A DNA stretch of 64,000 bases from Williamsia sp. CHRR-6 (GCF_018474015.1 NZ_JAHCSG010000002.1:1-64000); one strand, 5' to 3'; counted from the first letter of the stretch, positions 43,921-52,673 are shown. Notes: a model not told the origin generated them from the letters alone. Made by a program: numbers and translations.

Positions 43921-44250
43921 GTCCCTCGTTCCCTCTGAACGGCGTGCCGTTCTTCTGGCTTGTCGACGGCCGTGCCGTTCTCGTGACCATCCAACGGCTG
44001 CGTGATCAAAGCGTGATCAAGGCTCCAGAGTACGGGACCGGGCAGGGCATCCCAAGTTCGTCGAGAGCGATGCGCGAAATGCGCAAAAGGGTTGCTAAAG
44101 CTCGCAAGCGTGACTGTGACCTGGATTACCGCCGAAACTTCCTCGAGTGTGGCGCAGAACACCGCGCCCACCCCCTCTGGTCATCGCCGACCGGGCCCGG
44201 CTGATCGTGCGAGCGGGTCGTGAGTCGGCGCTAGGAAAGCGGTAACCGAC
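43921..44250. promoter_or_regulatory. Divergent regulatory region between desA1 and the citrate transporter
   Basis: No gene is supported in these 330 bases. It holds palindrome GAACGGCGTGCCGTTC (43937-43952), near-copy GACGGCCGTGCCGTTC (43965-43980, start-to-start 28 bp), and the 11-bp tandem repeat GCGTGATCAAA / GCGTGATCAAG (44000-44021). All three lie on the desA1 side. The palindromes are typical in size for a TetR-type repressor; mycobacterial desA genes are known to be repressed by a TetR-family regulator (MadR), but the link here is inference. Confidence 0.55.
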
Positions 44251-45741
44251 ATGCTCGTCACTCTCGGCCTCCTGATGGTGGCCTCGTTCATGGCCCTCAT
44301 CATCACCAAACGCGCCACACCGGTGGTGGCGCTGATCGTGGTGCCGGTGGTTTTCGGACTCTTCGCGGGTGCCGGTCTGGGCATCGGCGACATGATCACC
44401 GACGGCATCAAGTCGCTGGCCCCCACCGCGGCGCTGCTGTTCTTCGCGATCGTGTTCTTCGGGATCATGATCGACGTCGGCTTGTTCGACCCGATCGTGC
44501 GTTTCGTGGTGCGGGTGGTCGACGAGGATCCGGCCAAGCTGGTCGTGGGCACCGCGGTGCTGGCGATGGTGGTCTCACTCGACGGCGACGGCTCGACGAC
44601 GTTCATCATCACTACGTCGGCGTTGCTGCCGCTGTATCTGCGTCTGGGCGTCAGCCCGGTGGTGTTGACCGTGGTGGCCGGTCTGGCCAACGGCACCATG
44701 AACATCCTTCCCTGGGGTGGCCCGACGGTGCGCGCGGCCAGCGCTCTCAAGGTTCCGGTGTCCGACGTGTTCGTCCCGATGATCCCGTCGCTGATCGCAG
44801 GTCTGGTCATCGTGTTGGCGTTCAGCTACCACCTCGGTGTCCTGGAGCGTCGACGTATCGGACGGATCGTCATCGGTGAGCGTGTGCTGGTCGCCGCCGG
44901 CGGTGACACTGTCGTCGACGGTCCCGGCTCGGGTGGATCAGGCACGGGTGGATCAGGCAGGGGTGGATCAGGCACGGGTGGATCCGGCACGGGTGGATTC
45001 GATGCGGGTCGACCGGGAGCAGGCGCAGGTGGATCGGGTTCGGGCACAACCGGATCGGGTCCCCACGACGCCGACGGTATCGATGCGTTCACCGACGGCA
45101 CCCTTGATCCGGCTCGAGAGACGTTGCGGCCCAAACTGTTGTGGTTCAACGCCGCCCTCACCGTGGCGCTGCTGGTGGTGCTCGGGATGGACGTCATCTC
45201 CCTGACCGTGCTGTTCATGATCGCCGCCGCGGTCGCGTTGGCCGTCAACTTCCCGAAGGTGGCCGATCAGGCGCAGGCCATCACCCGGCACTCGGCCAGC
45301 ATCGTCTCGGTGGTCGGCATGGTGCTGGCGGCCGCGGTGCTCACCGGGGTGTTCCAGGGCACCGGGATGGTCGAGGCGATGGCCAAGGGCATCACCGACC
45401 TGTTGCCGTCGTCGCTGGGACCGCACCTGGCCATCGTGGTGGCGGTGCTGTCGATCCCGCTGACGTTCTTCATGACCAACGACGCCTTCTACTTCGGGGT
45501 GCTGCCGGTGCTGTCGGAGACGGCCACCAACTATGGGGTCGATCCGGTGGAGGTGGCGCGCGCCTCGATCATCGGGCAGCCGGTGCATCTGCAGAGCCCG
45601 CTGGTGCCGGCCATCCTGCTGCTGGTGGCGCTGGCCGGGGTGTCGCTGGCCGACCATCACCGCAAGGTGTTGTGGCGGGCGGCGGTGGTGTCGCTGGTGA
45701 TGCTGGTCGTCGCGGTGGTGCTGGGTCAGATCCCCTTCTGA
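44251..45741 (+). CDS. CitMHS family citrate-divalent cation:H+ symporter
   Basis: A 496-aa transporter with about 12 TM helices, family CitMHS (uptake of citrate complexed with Mg2+ or other divalent metals). Signatures include SLDGDGSTTFIITTSALLPL, LPWGGPTVRAASAL and FFMTNDAFYFGVLPVL. In the middle loop a Gly/Ser-rich stretch (residues ~228-275) is encoded by 15-bp tandem repeats. The gene is followed by its likely regulator, a CitA-type histidine kinase 52 bases downstream. ATG 44251 is preceded by AGGAAAG. Confidence 0.9.
   Translation: MLVTLGLLMVASFMALIITKRATPVVALIVVPVVFGLFAGAGLGIGDMITDGIKSLAPTAALLFFAIVFFGIMIDVGLFDPIVRFVVRVVDEDPAKLVVGTAVLAMVVSLDGDGSTTFIITTSALLPLYLRLGVSPVVLTVVAGLANGTMNILPWGGPTVRAASALKVPVSDVFVPMIPSLIAGLVIVLAFSYHLGVLERRRIGRIVIGERVLVAAGGDTVVDGPGSGGSGTGGSGRGGSGTGGSGTGGFDAGRPGAGAGGSGSGTTGSGPHDADGIDAFTDGTLDPARETLRPKLLWFNAALTVALLVVLGMDVISLTVLFMIAAAVALAVNFPKVADQAQAITRHSASIVSVVGMVLAAAVLTGVFQGTGMVEAMAKGITDLLPSSLGPHLAIVVAVLSIPLTFFMTNDAFYFGVLPVLSETATNYGVDPVEVARASIIGQPVHLQSPLVPAILLLVALAGVSLADHHRKVLWRAAVVSLVMLVVAVVLGQIPF
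44931..45005. repeat. 15-bp tandem repeat inside the citrate transporter gene
   Basis: Five copies of a unit based on GGGTGGATCAGGCAC start at 44931, 44946, 44961, 44976 and 44991. The unit length is a multiple of three, so copy-number changes only alter the Gly-Ser loop length between the two halves of the transporter. Confidence 0.85.
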
Positions 45742-45793
45742 TCCGACCCCTGGGCCGATCAGGTCCCGGTCGCTGCAGCCGATCCCTACTCTG

Positions 45794-47566
45794 ATGCAGA
45801 TGCTGTGGTCGCGTGCGTCGGTCCCCGTTGGGCGCAGGCGCACGCGCCTGCGGCTGCGCACCCAGGTGTTGTTGCTGCAGATCGGGGTGATCGCGGTGAG
45901 TCTCGCGGTCGGGTTCGGGGTGTTGATCTCCGGGTCGGGCGACCGGCTGCGCGACGAGTACGCCCAGCGCGCGCTGGCCATCGCCCGCTCGGTGGCCGCC
46001 GACCAGCAGGTCCGCGATGCGGTGGCTGGTCACAGTGCCGATCCCGCCTCTGAACGTCCGGTGGCGCGGCTGCTCGACGGGCCGTTGCAGAGGCAGGCGA
46101 GTGCAGTCACCCGACGGACCGGTGCGCTGTTCGTCGTGATCGCCGACGTGCGCGGGATGCGGCTGGCCCATCCCGATCCGACCCAGGTCGGGAGGCCGCT
46201 GAGCACCGATCCGGCCCGCGCGTTGGCCGGCGCCGAGGACATCACCACCGAGCGGGGCACGCTGGGCGAGTCGGTGCGCGCCAAGGTTCCCGTCCTCGAC
46301 GCCAGGGGTGGGGTGGTCGGGTTGGTCAGCGTTGGCATCTCCACCGAGCGCATCCGTGACGATCAGCGATCGGACCTGCTGACCACCATCGGCATCGCGG
46401 TCGCGGCGCTGGCGGTGGGAGTGGTCGGCTCTGCGGCGTTGGCTCGCCGGTGGCGTCGGCTGACTCTGGGCCTGGAACCCGATCAACTCACCGAGCTGGT
46501 GCGCGAGCAGGAGGCGGTGCTGCATTCGGTGGGTGAGGGGGTGGTTGCCGTGGACGCGGCCGGGGTGGTGCGCGTCATCAATGACCGGGCTCGAGAACTG
46601 TTGGCGCCCAACGGTTCGGTGGGTGACCGGCTCGACGAGATCGGTCTGACCCCGCGAATCATGGAAATCGCGCGCAACCCGGTCGACACCCCCCGGGCTG
46701 CGGCGGTGGGCGATCGCATCGTGCTGGCCAGCTCGCGGCGGGTGCGACGCGACGGCCGCGACCTGGGCGTGGTGATGTCGGTGGTCGACCGTACCGACGT
46801 CGAGGGGTTGACCCGCGAGGTGGAGTCGATCAAGGCGATGAGCGATGCGTTGCGGGCGCAACGCCACGAGTCGGCCAATCGGATGCATGTGGTGGCCGGG
46901 CTGATCCGGGCGGGCCACGCGAGTGCGGCGCTGGACTACCTCGACGAGATCGCCGGGACCGGACGTTTTGCGGGGGTGCTGTCGGGTCTGGAGAACGTCA
47001 CCGAACCGCATCTGCACGCCTTCCTCGACGCCAAGGCCGCCAGCGCACGCGAGCACGGCGTCACCCTCACCCTGGGGCCGCAGACCTGGCTCGACGCCAC
47101 CCTCGCCTCGCCGATCGATGTGGTGACCATCCTGGGCAACCTCATCGACAACGCCGTCGACGCCGCCCGGGTGGGCCACCGCAGCCCGCCGATCGTCGAG
47201 GTGGAACTGGTGGCCGTCGGAGCGGATCTGCTTGTCACCGTGGCCGATTCCGGCGACGGGATCGCGCTGGAGGCCATCGGGGGCACCGACGTCGAGTCGG
47301 TGTTCGTCGAGGGCGTGACCACACACGCCGACCCGACCGTGCCCGGTGGCCGGGGTATGGGGTTGGCGCTGAGCCGGCAGTCCGCGCGTGGCCACGGTGG
47401 TGACGTGGTGATCGGCGACCCGGGCCGCGCGCCCGAGGACGCCGAGAGCACCATCGCCGGGCCCGGCGCGGAGAACCGGTTGGGTGGGGCCATCATGGTG
47501 GCGCGGATCCCCGGGGTGTTGCGTCCGGCCGATCCGACGGTCATCGAAGGTCACGCGCCGCTATGA
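45794..47566 (+). CDS. CitA/DcuS-type sensor histidine kinase
   Basis: A 590-aa membrane sensor. TM1 (LLLQIGVIAVSLAVGFGVLI) is followed by an extracytoplasmic PAS-like domain with VIADVRGMRLAHPDPTQVGR and PVLDARGGVVGLVSVG (the CitA/DcuS carboxylate-binding fold), TM2 near 195-215, a cytosolic PAS, and a kinase core. His358 in AQRHESANRMH is the phosphorylated residue; the N box is NLIDNAVDAA and the G box GGRGMGLALSR. It most likely senses citrate or a C4 acid and partners the regulator at 49010. It ends only nine bases before the convergent lipoprotein gene that separates the two. Confidence 0.88.
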   Translation: MQMLWSRASVPVGRRRTRLRLRTQVLLLQIGVIAVSLAVGFGVLISGSGDRLRDEYAQRALAIARSVAADQQVRDAVAGHSADPASERPVARLLDGPLQRQASAVTRRTGALFVVIADVRGMRLAHPDPTQVGRPLSTDPARALAGAEDITTERGTLGESVRAKVPVLDARGGVVGLVSVGISTERIRDDQRSDLLTTIGIAVAALAVGVVGSAALARRWRRLTLGLEPDQLTELVREQEAVLHSVGEGVVAVDAAGVVRVINDRARELLAPNGSVGDRLDEIGLTPRIMEIARNPVDTPRAAAVGDRIVLASSRRVRRDGRDLGVVMSVVDRTDVEGLTREVESIKAMSDALRAQRHESANRMHVVAGLIRAGHASAALDYLDEIAGTGRFAGVLSGLENVTEPHLHAFLDAKAASAREHGVTLTLGPQTWLDATLASPIDVVTILGNLIDNAVDAARVGHRSPPIVEVELVAVGADLLVTVADSGDGIALEAIGGTDVESVFVEGVTTHADPTVPGGRGMGLALSRQSARGHGGDVVIGDPGRAPEDAESTIAGPGAENRLGGAIMVARIPGVLRPADPTVIEGHAPL

Positions 47567-47575
47567 CGGCGTGGT

Positions 47576-48790
47576 TCAGGACGCGTTCTGATCGGCTTCG
47601 AGCAGGATCTTGTACTGGGCTGAGATCTGCTGTTGCATCAGCTCCAGCGTTTCACCTTGCACGGTCGAGGCTACGTAGCGGCCGACGACCACACTGCACG
47701 ATGCGCGGGACTTGTTGTTGACCCTGCATCGCGCTGTCGGCAGGCCACGCGGTGAGGCCGCGACGACTTCCTCGGTCTGTGGGTTCGGGGTGTTGAATTC
47801 CTTGTCGAATCGAATCGCGGCAGCATCGTCGCGAGCCCGTGCAACAATCGTCATCCCATTGGCCACGTGATCGATCCCTGCGTCGATCAACTGCTTGTAC
47901 GTCTCGTCAGAGGGGCCGTAGGAGAACGACAAGCCGCGTGGTCCCAGAACGGCATCGTTGAGCGGGTTGACCGATCCCGGGTCCGCGAGTGCATAGATGA
48001 GGATCTTGTTCTGATCTTTGAGAACTGACCCACCCTTGGCCGCCGTCTGCGGGAACCTGTCGATGAGTGGCCGCTGCAGGTCGAGACTCTTGCGCACCAA
48101 CGCGTCAGCCCGGGAAGCTGCGTTGGCTGTCGGCACGGAGAAGCCGTCGAGAAGCAGATAACTCTTATACGCAGTGAACGCGTTGAAACCTTGAACGCCC
48201 GCGGCCTCGGTGACAGAAACCAGGGTTCCAGGCGATGAAGGCAGCATCATCGGTCGAAACTTCGACTTCTGTGCCAGGTCCACCTGGTGCAGCGCCTGTG
48301 CCGCGCGGGCGGCCGCCGCATCGTCGGTGAAGCGGATGACACCGTGACTGAAGGAGGTCTTGGCATCTCCCGTCGGGCCGGCGGTCCCGTAGAACCCGGC
48401 CAGGAGCCCGCCTGACTTTTTCAAGGCCGCCAATGACTCATCAGGTGTCAGCTGGAAGTACCTCTTTGTCGAACGCTCGGAGACAAAAGTTCCGTACGGC
48501 AGCGACGGTTCGGTGAATGTCGGGTCGACCTCGAACGGCAGGGTCGTGAATTCGGCCATCCGCTGGCTTTCGATCTCAGCGAGGTCGGCTCCCCTGACAA
48601 AACCGAACGGAGCGCGCGGCGACGTCGCATACGTTCCGGTGTCCAGCGCGGCGAGGTTCACCGATGCCGATGCCGATGCCGATGCCGATGACGGGGATGG
48701 GGTGGGGGTTCCAGCGGTGTTACTGCTGCACCCGGCGACGACCAGCGCAAGCGCGGTGGCGGCGGCGACCAGAATGGTGTGCTTCGGCAA
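47576..48790 (-). CDS. Putative lipoprotein (DUF7373-like), inserted between kinase and regulator
   Basis: A 404-aa exported protein of unknown function. TTG 48790 is the start: GGAGGACG lies just upstream and a signal peptide with lipobox VAGC (Cys21) follows. A Ser/Ala linker (SASASASAS) is encoded by a 6-bp repeat of GATGCC near 48661-48690. The mature part resembles envelope lipoproteins of Nocardia/Gordonia/Rhodococcus with two ~190-residue halves (LAGFYGTAGPTGD; IYALADPGSVNPLNDAVLGP), and a pair of cysteines near the end (TARCRVNNKSRASCSV). The frame stays open far upstream, but that part has no family features and overlaps the divergent regulator gene. Confidence 0.7.
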   Translation of the reverse strand: MPKHTILVAAATALALVVAGCSSNTAGTPTPSPSSASASASASVNLAALDTGTYATSPRAPFGFVRGADLAEIESQRMAEFTTLPFEVDPTFTEPSLPYGTFVSERSTKRYFQLTPDESLAALKKSGGLLAGFYGTAGPTGDAKTSFSHGVIRFTDDAAAARAAQALHQVDLAQKSKFRPMMLPSSPGTLVSVTEAAGVQGFNAFTAYKSYLLLDGFSVPTANAASRADALVRKSLDLQRPLIDRFPQTAAKGGSVLKDQNKILIYALADPGSVNPLNDAVLGPRGLSFSYGPSDETYKQLIDAGIDHVANGMTIVARARDDAAAIRFDKEFNTPNPQTEEVVAASPRGLPTARCRVNNKSRASCSVVVGRYVASTVQGETLELMQQQISAQYKILLEADQNAS

Positions 48791-49009
48791 GGATCGTCCT
48801 CCATGGTTCTGAGCTGCATGCCGGGCCCGAGCTCGGAGACAGACTATGAACTTAGCGGATGTACACGAAGGCGTTGCGTTCGGGAAGGCGTGGCATGCGC
48901 GTCGCAGATCGCGAACGTGCGGGTCCTCAAGATTCTTCGGTTGCGTCAGCCACGACGTGCTGAGATCTCTGGGACGGAGAACTATCGCGTAGGGACGGGG
49001 CGGTGACGG

Positions 49010-49684
49010 GTGAACGCAGGACTGAAGGTGCTCGTGGTCGACGACGACTTCCGGGTGGCTGCCCTGCATGCCTCCATCGTCGATGCGATGGTGGGCTTTG
49101 CCACAGTGGCCCGGGTCGGTGGGGTGGTGGAGGCGCGCCGCGCACTGAGTGATCATCCCGAGATCGACCTGGCCCTGGTGGACGTGCACCTCCCCGATGG
49201 TTCGGGGATCGAGCTGGTCCGCGAGATGCGGTGCGACGCATTCGTGGTCACCGCCGAGGACAGTGCAGCCGCGGTGCGTCACGCGGTGGGCGCGGGGGTG
49301 ATGGCGTACCTCATCAAACCGTTCGACAACACCGAGCTGGCCCGCCGGCTGGCCGGCTACGCGCAGTATCGACGCATCGTCAGCTCGCGGAATCTGACTC
49401 AGTCGCAAGTGGATTCGGCATTGGCGGCGGTACGTGGCGAGCGGCCGACGGCTCCGCGGACGGTGGAGTCGTCGCAGACCGAACGGTCGATCCTCACCGC
49501 CATCACCGACGCTGCGCGGCCGATGTTCGCCGAGGATGTCTCCGAGGCGGTGGGGGTGTCGCCGCCCACGGTGCGGCGCTACCTCGCGGCCATGGTCGCC
49601 GACGGGCGGCTGACGATGACGCTGCGGTACGGCAGCACCGGGCGACCCAAACAGGAGTACCGGGTGGCGGGTCGGTCCACCTGA
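49010..49684 (+). CDS. CitB/DpiA-type response regulator
   Basis: A 224-aa regulator. The receiver has acidic pocket D11-D13, phosphoacceptor Asp58 in LALVDVHLPDG and Lys103 in YLIKPFD. After a linker, residues ~155-222 form a winged-helix (TERSILTAITDAARPMFAED, VSPPTVRRYLAAMVADGRL). This is the CitB layout, so it most likely pairs with the CitA-type kinase at 45794 and controls the citrate transporter. The pair is unusual in being separated by a minus-strand lipoprotein gene. GTG 49010 with GGGACGGGG upstream. Confidence 0.87.
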   Translation: MNAGLKVLVVDDDFRVAALHASIVDAMVGFATVARVGGVVEARRALSDHPEIDLALVDVHLPDGSGIELVREMRCDAFVVTAEDSAAAVRHAVGAGVMAYLIKPFDNTELARRLAGYAQYRRIVSSRNLTQSQVDSALAAVRGERPTAPRTVESSQTERSILTAITDAARPMFAEDVSEAVGVSPPTVRRYLAAMVADGRLTMTLRYGSTGRPKQEYRVAGRST

Positions 49685-49738
49685 GGGCGAATGTGTTCGC
49701 GCGGAATTGTTCGCGCCGTTGAACTAAAGTCCTTACCC

Positions 49739-49996
49739 ATGCGCGACAGCACGAACCGCGTGATCACCGCGGCCGATCAGGAGCAGGCCAGGGTGTTCAT
49801 CGAGCAGTTGGAAGTCATTGCGACCCGCCTGGAGCAGCAGGTCGAAGCCCTGGAGGCGAGCTCCCGGATGCCCGGTGCCCGCACCTCGGAGCGGTTGATG
49901 ACCGACGCCCGGGCCCGGCGCCTGGAGTTGTACGAGACCCGCAGTCACATCGATGCGCTGACCTCGCGCTACCTGATCGACCGCACCCCCGTCTGA
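49739..49996 (+). CDS. Small helical protein of unknown function
   Basis: An 85-aa highly charged protein (RVFIEQLEVIATRLEQQVEA, then LMTDARARRLELYETRSHID) predicted to be a long alpha-helical hairpin or coiled coil. TAAAGT (49725-49730) ends eight bases before ATG 49739 and no ribosome binding site is seen, so it may be leaderless. Directly downstream are three 21-bp minisatellite units and the tRNA-Lys gene. Confidence 0.55.
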   Translation: MRDSTNRVITAADQEQARVFIEQLEVIATRLEQQVEALEASSRMPGARTSERLMTDARARRLELYETRSHIDALTSRYLIDRTPV

Positions 49997-49998
49997 CC

Positions 49999-50061
49999 TC
50001 GAGTGGGCGCAATACTGCGTCGAGTGGGCGCAAAACTGCGTCGGGTGGGCGCAAAACCGCC
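49999..50061. repeat. 21-bp minisatellite, locus 1 (three units)
   Basis: Three tandem units starting at 49999, 50020 and 50041, of the form TCGAGTGGGCGCAAAACTGCG. They fill the gap between a small protein gene and tRNA-Lys. The core TCGAGTGGGCG recurs in loci 2 and 3 of this window. Confidence 0.85.
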
Positions 50062-50067
50062 CGATTG

Positions 50068-50140
50068 TGCCCCCTCTCGGGCTCGAACCGAGGACCTGCG
50101 GATTAAAAGTCCGTAGCTCTACCAACTGAGCTAAAGGGGC
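50068..50140 (-). tRNA. tRNA-Lys (anticodon TTT)
   Basis: 73 bases on the minus strand fold as a full cloverleaf: acceptor GCCCCTT/AGGGGGC with discriminator A, D arm with AGCTCAGTTGGTAGAGCT, anticodon loop CTTTTAA (anticodon TTT), and T arm GGTTCGAGCC. CCA is not encoded. Confidence 0.97.
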
Positions 50141-50206
50141 GTGCACGGTGTCGACCACCGTGCCGTGGCGAGTTTACAGATCGTCGGCGACGGGTTTCGA
50201 CAGTGG

Positions 50207-50887
50207 TCAGCAGGTTGTGCGGCGATGGCCGCCGACCCGTTCGACCTGCGCGGCGAGGACCTGCTCCTCGCTCATCGGGGGAGTGGTCAGCGGGTGACGC
50301 CCGTTGGCGCGGATGCTGTCGAGGATGAGTTCGAGATAGCGCCGCCAGGTTCCCGGCGCCACCGCCTGCGTGGCATCGGCGACTGCGGTGAGCATGGTGA
50401 AGAACGCGAACAGGTCGGTGCGGTCGATGCCGGGCCGCAACACACCGGCCTCGATGCCGCGCACATACATCTGTTCTACCCGCCCGGTCATCTCCGACTT
50501 GGCGGCCTCGATCGCGGGGGCGGTGGGGTCGACGCGCATGACGATGGCGGCCAGGCCGCGGTCGGTGGCGACGGATTCGCCGACGAAGGTGAACACCTCG
50601 ACGATCCCCTGCCAGGGATCCTCGGTGGCCAATGCGGCTTCGACCCGGGCGTTGACGTTGCGCAGATGTTCCAGGAAGACGCCTTCGATGAGGTGGTCGC
50701 GGTTGTCGAACCGGCGGTAGACCGTGCCCACCCCGACGCCGGCGTGTCCGGCCACGTCGTCGAGGGTCACGTCGAGGCCCCGTTCGGCGAACAGGTCCCG
50801 AGCAGCATCGATGATGCGAAGTCGGTTGCGTTCGGCGTCGGCGCGCAGTGGTTTGGCGGCCGTCTGGTCAGCGGTGCTCACGATCAC
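50207..50887 (-). CDS. TetR family transcriptional regulator
   Basis: A 226-aa repressor. The N-terminal DNA-binding domain reads RIIDAARDLFAERGLDVTLD, then VAGHAGVGVGTVYRRFDNRD (helix-turn-helix, residues ~25-70), followed by a variable ligand-binding domain. It is divergent from the MFS efflux gene and probably represses it and itself; two GGAGG-type palindromes lie in the gap. GTG 50887 is the start, with GTG 50881 as an alternative. Confidence 0.87.
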   Translation of the reverse strand: MIVSTADQTAAKPLRADAERNRLRIIDAARDLFAERGLDVTLDDVAGHAGVGVGTVYRRFDNRDHLIEGVFLEHLRNVNARVEAALATEDPWQGIVEVFTFVGESVATDRGLAAIVMRVDPTAPAIEAAKSEMTGRVEQMYVRGIEAGVLRPGIDRTDLFAFFTMLTAVADATQAVAPGTWRRYLELILDSIRANGRHPLTTPPMSEEQVLAAQVERVGGHRRTTC

Positions 50888-50899
50888 ACTTTCTCAACT

Positions 50900-50914
50900 G
50901 GAGGAATGTCCTCC
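50900..50914. promoter_or_regulatory. Palindrome in the TetR/MFS divergent region, site 1
   Basis: GGAGGAATGTCCTCC: arms GGAGGA and TCCTCC around ATG, 13 bases from the TetR start. Candidate autoregulatory operator. Confidence 0.5.
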
Positions 50915-50940
50915 GCTTAGTCTAGCGTTGAGCAGCGTAA

Positions 50941-50959
50941 CCGGAGGCCACTCCTCCGG
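50941..50959. promoter_or_regulatory. Palindrome in the TetR/MFS divergent region, site 2
   Basis: CCGGAGGCCACTCCTCCGG: arms CCGGAGG and CCTCCGG around CCACT, 91 bases before the MFS start. It shares the GGAGG half-site with site 1. Confidence 0.5.
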
Positions 50960-51050
50960 ATTTTCGCCGCGAGGTGTCGCGCGCCTCGTCAGGGCAACGG
51001 CGCCCGAGCGTGAAACACGAACATCTCTCCACCTAGAAAGCGGGGTCGTC

Positions 51051-52562
51051 ATGACCACTGTGTCTCCCCAGGCCGACCAGTCCGAGGTGACTGAGTCGAG
51101 CCACGATCGGCATCACCGTCTGCGGTGGGCCATCCTCGGTGTACTGGCTCTCGCCCAGCTGATGGTCGTGCTCGACGCGACCATCGTGAACATCGCCCTG
51201 CCGCACGCCCAGGCCGACCTCGGCTTCGGCGATTCGTCGCGGCAATGGGTGGTCACCGCCTACGCGTTGGCCTTCGGAAGCCTGCTGCTGCTCGGCGGCC
51301 GCCTGTCGGATCTGTTCGGACGGCGGGCCACCCTCATCGTCGGTCTCGTCGGGTTCGCGGGCATGTCCGCCCTCGGAGGCGCCGCCGTCAACTTCGAGAT
51401 GCTGGTCATCGCCCGCGCCGGTCAGGGCGTGTTCGGTGCGCTGCTGGCGCCGGCCGCGCTGTCGCTGCTGACCACCACGTTCACCGACCCCGAGGAACGC
51501 GGCAAGGCGTTCGGCATCTTCGGTGCCATCGCCGGGGCCGGTGGCGCATTGGGTCTGCTGCTGGGCGGGATGCTCACCGAGTGGGCCGACTGGCGCTGGT
51601 GCCTGTACGTGAACCTGGTGATCGCGGCCATCGCGCTGGTCGGAGCCGTGTTGTTCATCGGCAAGCAGTCCCCGGAGAGCCGTCCGGTCCTTGATCTCCC
51701 CGGCACCATCACGGTCTCGGCCGCACTGTTTTCCATCGTCTACGGCTTCTCCAACGCCGAGACCAACGGCTGGGCCGACTGGGCGACCATCACCTGGCTG
51801 GTGGCCGGTGCCGCTCTGCTGGCGGTGTTCGTGGTGCTGCAGATGCGCACCACCCACGCCCTGCTGCCGCTTCGCATCGTGCTCGACCGCACCCGCGGGG
51901 GATCGTTCCTCGTGGTATTCGTCTCGGGTATCGGGATGTTCGGGATCTTCCTGTTCCTCACCTACTACCTGCAGCAGAACCTGGACTTCTCGCCGATCCG
52001 GACCGGTCTGGCGTTCCTGCCGATGATCGGTCTGGTGATCGTCACCGCCACGGTGACCACCTCGGTGCTGCTGCCGCGCTTCGGCCCGCGCTGGATCGTC
52101 GCGATCGGCATGTTGATCGCCGCTGGAGGCATGCTCTATCTCACCGGATTGAGCACCACCAGCAGCTACGCGACCGACATCCTGCCCGGACTGCTGATCA
52201 TGGGGGTGGGCATCGGTGCGTCGATGCCGCCGTCGATGCAGGCCGCCATCTCCGGGGTGACCGCCGATGACGCAGGCGTCGCCTCGGCGACGGTCAACAC
52301 CATGCAGCAGGTCGGTGGTTCGGTGGGAACCGCGCTGCTGAGCACCATCGCCTCGAGCGCGGCGAGTGCCTACGTCACCGACAACCTCGGCAAGGTGGGC
52401 AACCCGCAGGCCTTGGAGGCGATGGCTGCGGTGCACAGCTACACCACCGCCTTCGGTTGGGCGGCAGGCATTTTCGTGATCGGGTCGGTGCTGGCTGCCG
52501 CTGTCATCACCAGCGGCAAGCTGCCCGAGCCGGACAAGGACGCGGTGGTCATCCACGCGTGA
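51051..52562 (+). CDS. MFS drug efflux transporter, DHA2 (14-TM) family
   Basis: A 503-aa EmrB/QacA-type drug:H+ antiporter with 14 expected TM helices. Motif D1 is LMVVLDATIVNIALPHAQAD; motif A is GGRLSDLFGRR; motif C appears as FGAIAGAGGALGLLLGGML. ATG 51051 is chosen because the MFS family begins there; the frame is open upstream across the TetR promoter region. Its divergent TetR neighbour is the probable repressor. Substrates unknown. Confidence 0.9.
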   Translation: MTTVSPQADQSEVTESSHDRHHRLRWAILGVLALAQLMVVLDATIVNIALPHAQADLGFGDSSRQWVVTAYALAFGSLLLLGGRLSDLFGRRATLIVGLVGFAGMSALGGAAVNFEMLVIARAGQGVFGALLAPAALSLLTTTFTDPEERGKAFGIFGAIAGAGGALGLLLGGMLTEWADWRWCLYVNLVIAAIALVGAVLFIGKQSPESRPVLDLPGTITVSAALFSIVYGFSNAETNGWADWATITWLVAGAALLAVFVVLQMRTTHALLPLRIVLDRTRGGSFLVVFVSGIGMFGIFLFLTYYLQQNLDFSPIRTGLAFLPMIGLVIVTATVTTSVLLPRFGPRWIVAIGMLIAAGGMLYLTGLSTTSSYATDILPGLLIMGVGIGASMPPSMQAAISGVTADDAGVASATVNTMQQVGGSVGTALLSTIASSAASAYVTDNLGKVGNPQALEAMAAVHSYTTAFGWAAGIFVIGSVLAAAVITSGKLPEPDKDAVVIHA

Positions 52563-52573
52563 TCCGATGCGGT

Positions 52574-52603
52574 CCCGGGGCCATCCGACAGGGTGGCCCC
52601 GGG
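52574..52603 (+). terminator. Terminator hairpin after the MFS gene
   Basis: CCCGGGGCCA (52574-52583) and TGGCCCCGGG (52594-52603), 10 perfect pairs with a 10-base loop, 12 bases after the stop. It isolates the efflux gene from the tRNA cluster. Confidence 0.7.
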
Positions 52604-52673
52604 GCGGTCGGGGGCGGATTTGAGGTTTCTCGGGACTGTGTCCTAAGCTCATACAGCTCCCTACCGGAGACTG

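Noticed and set aside
48791-49408. N-terminal extension of the minus-strand lipoprotein (610 aa frame)
   Set aside because: A clear SD, signal peptide and lipobox place the start at 48790, and the extension overlaps the response regulator gene.
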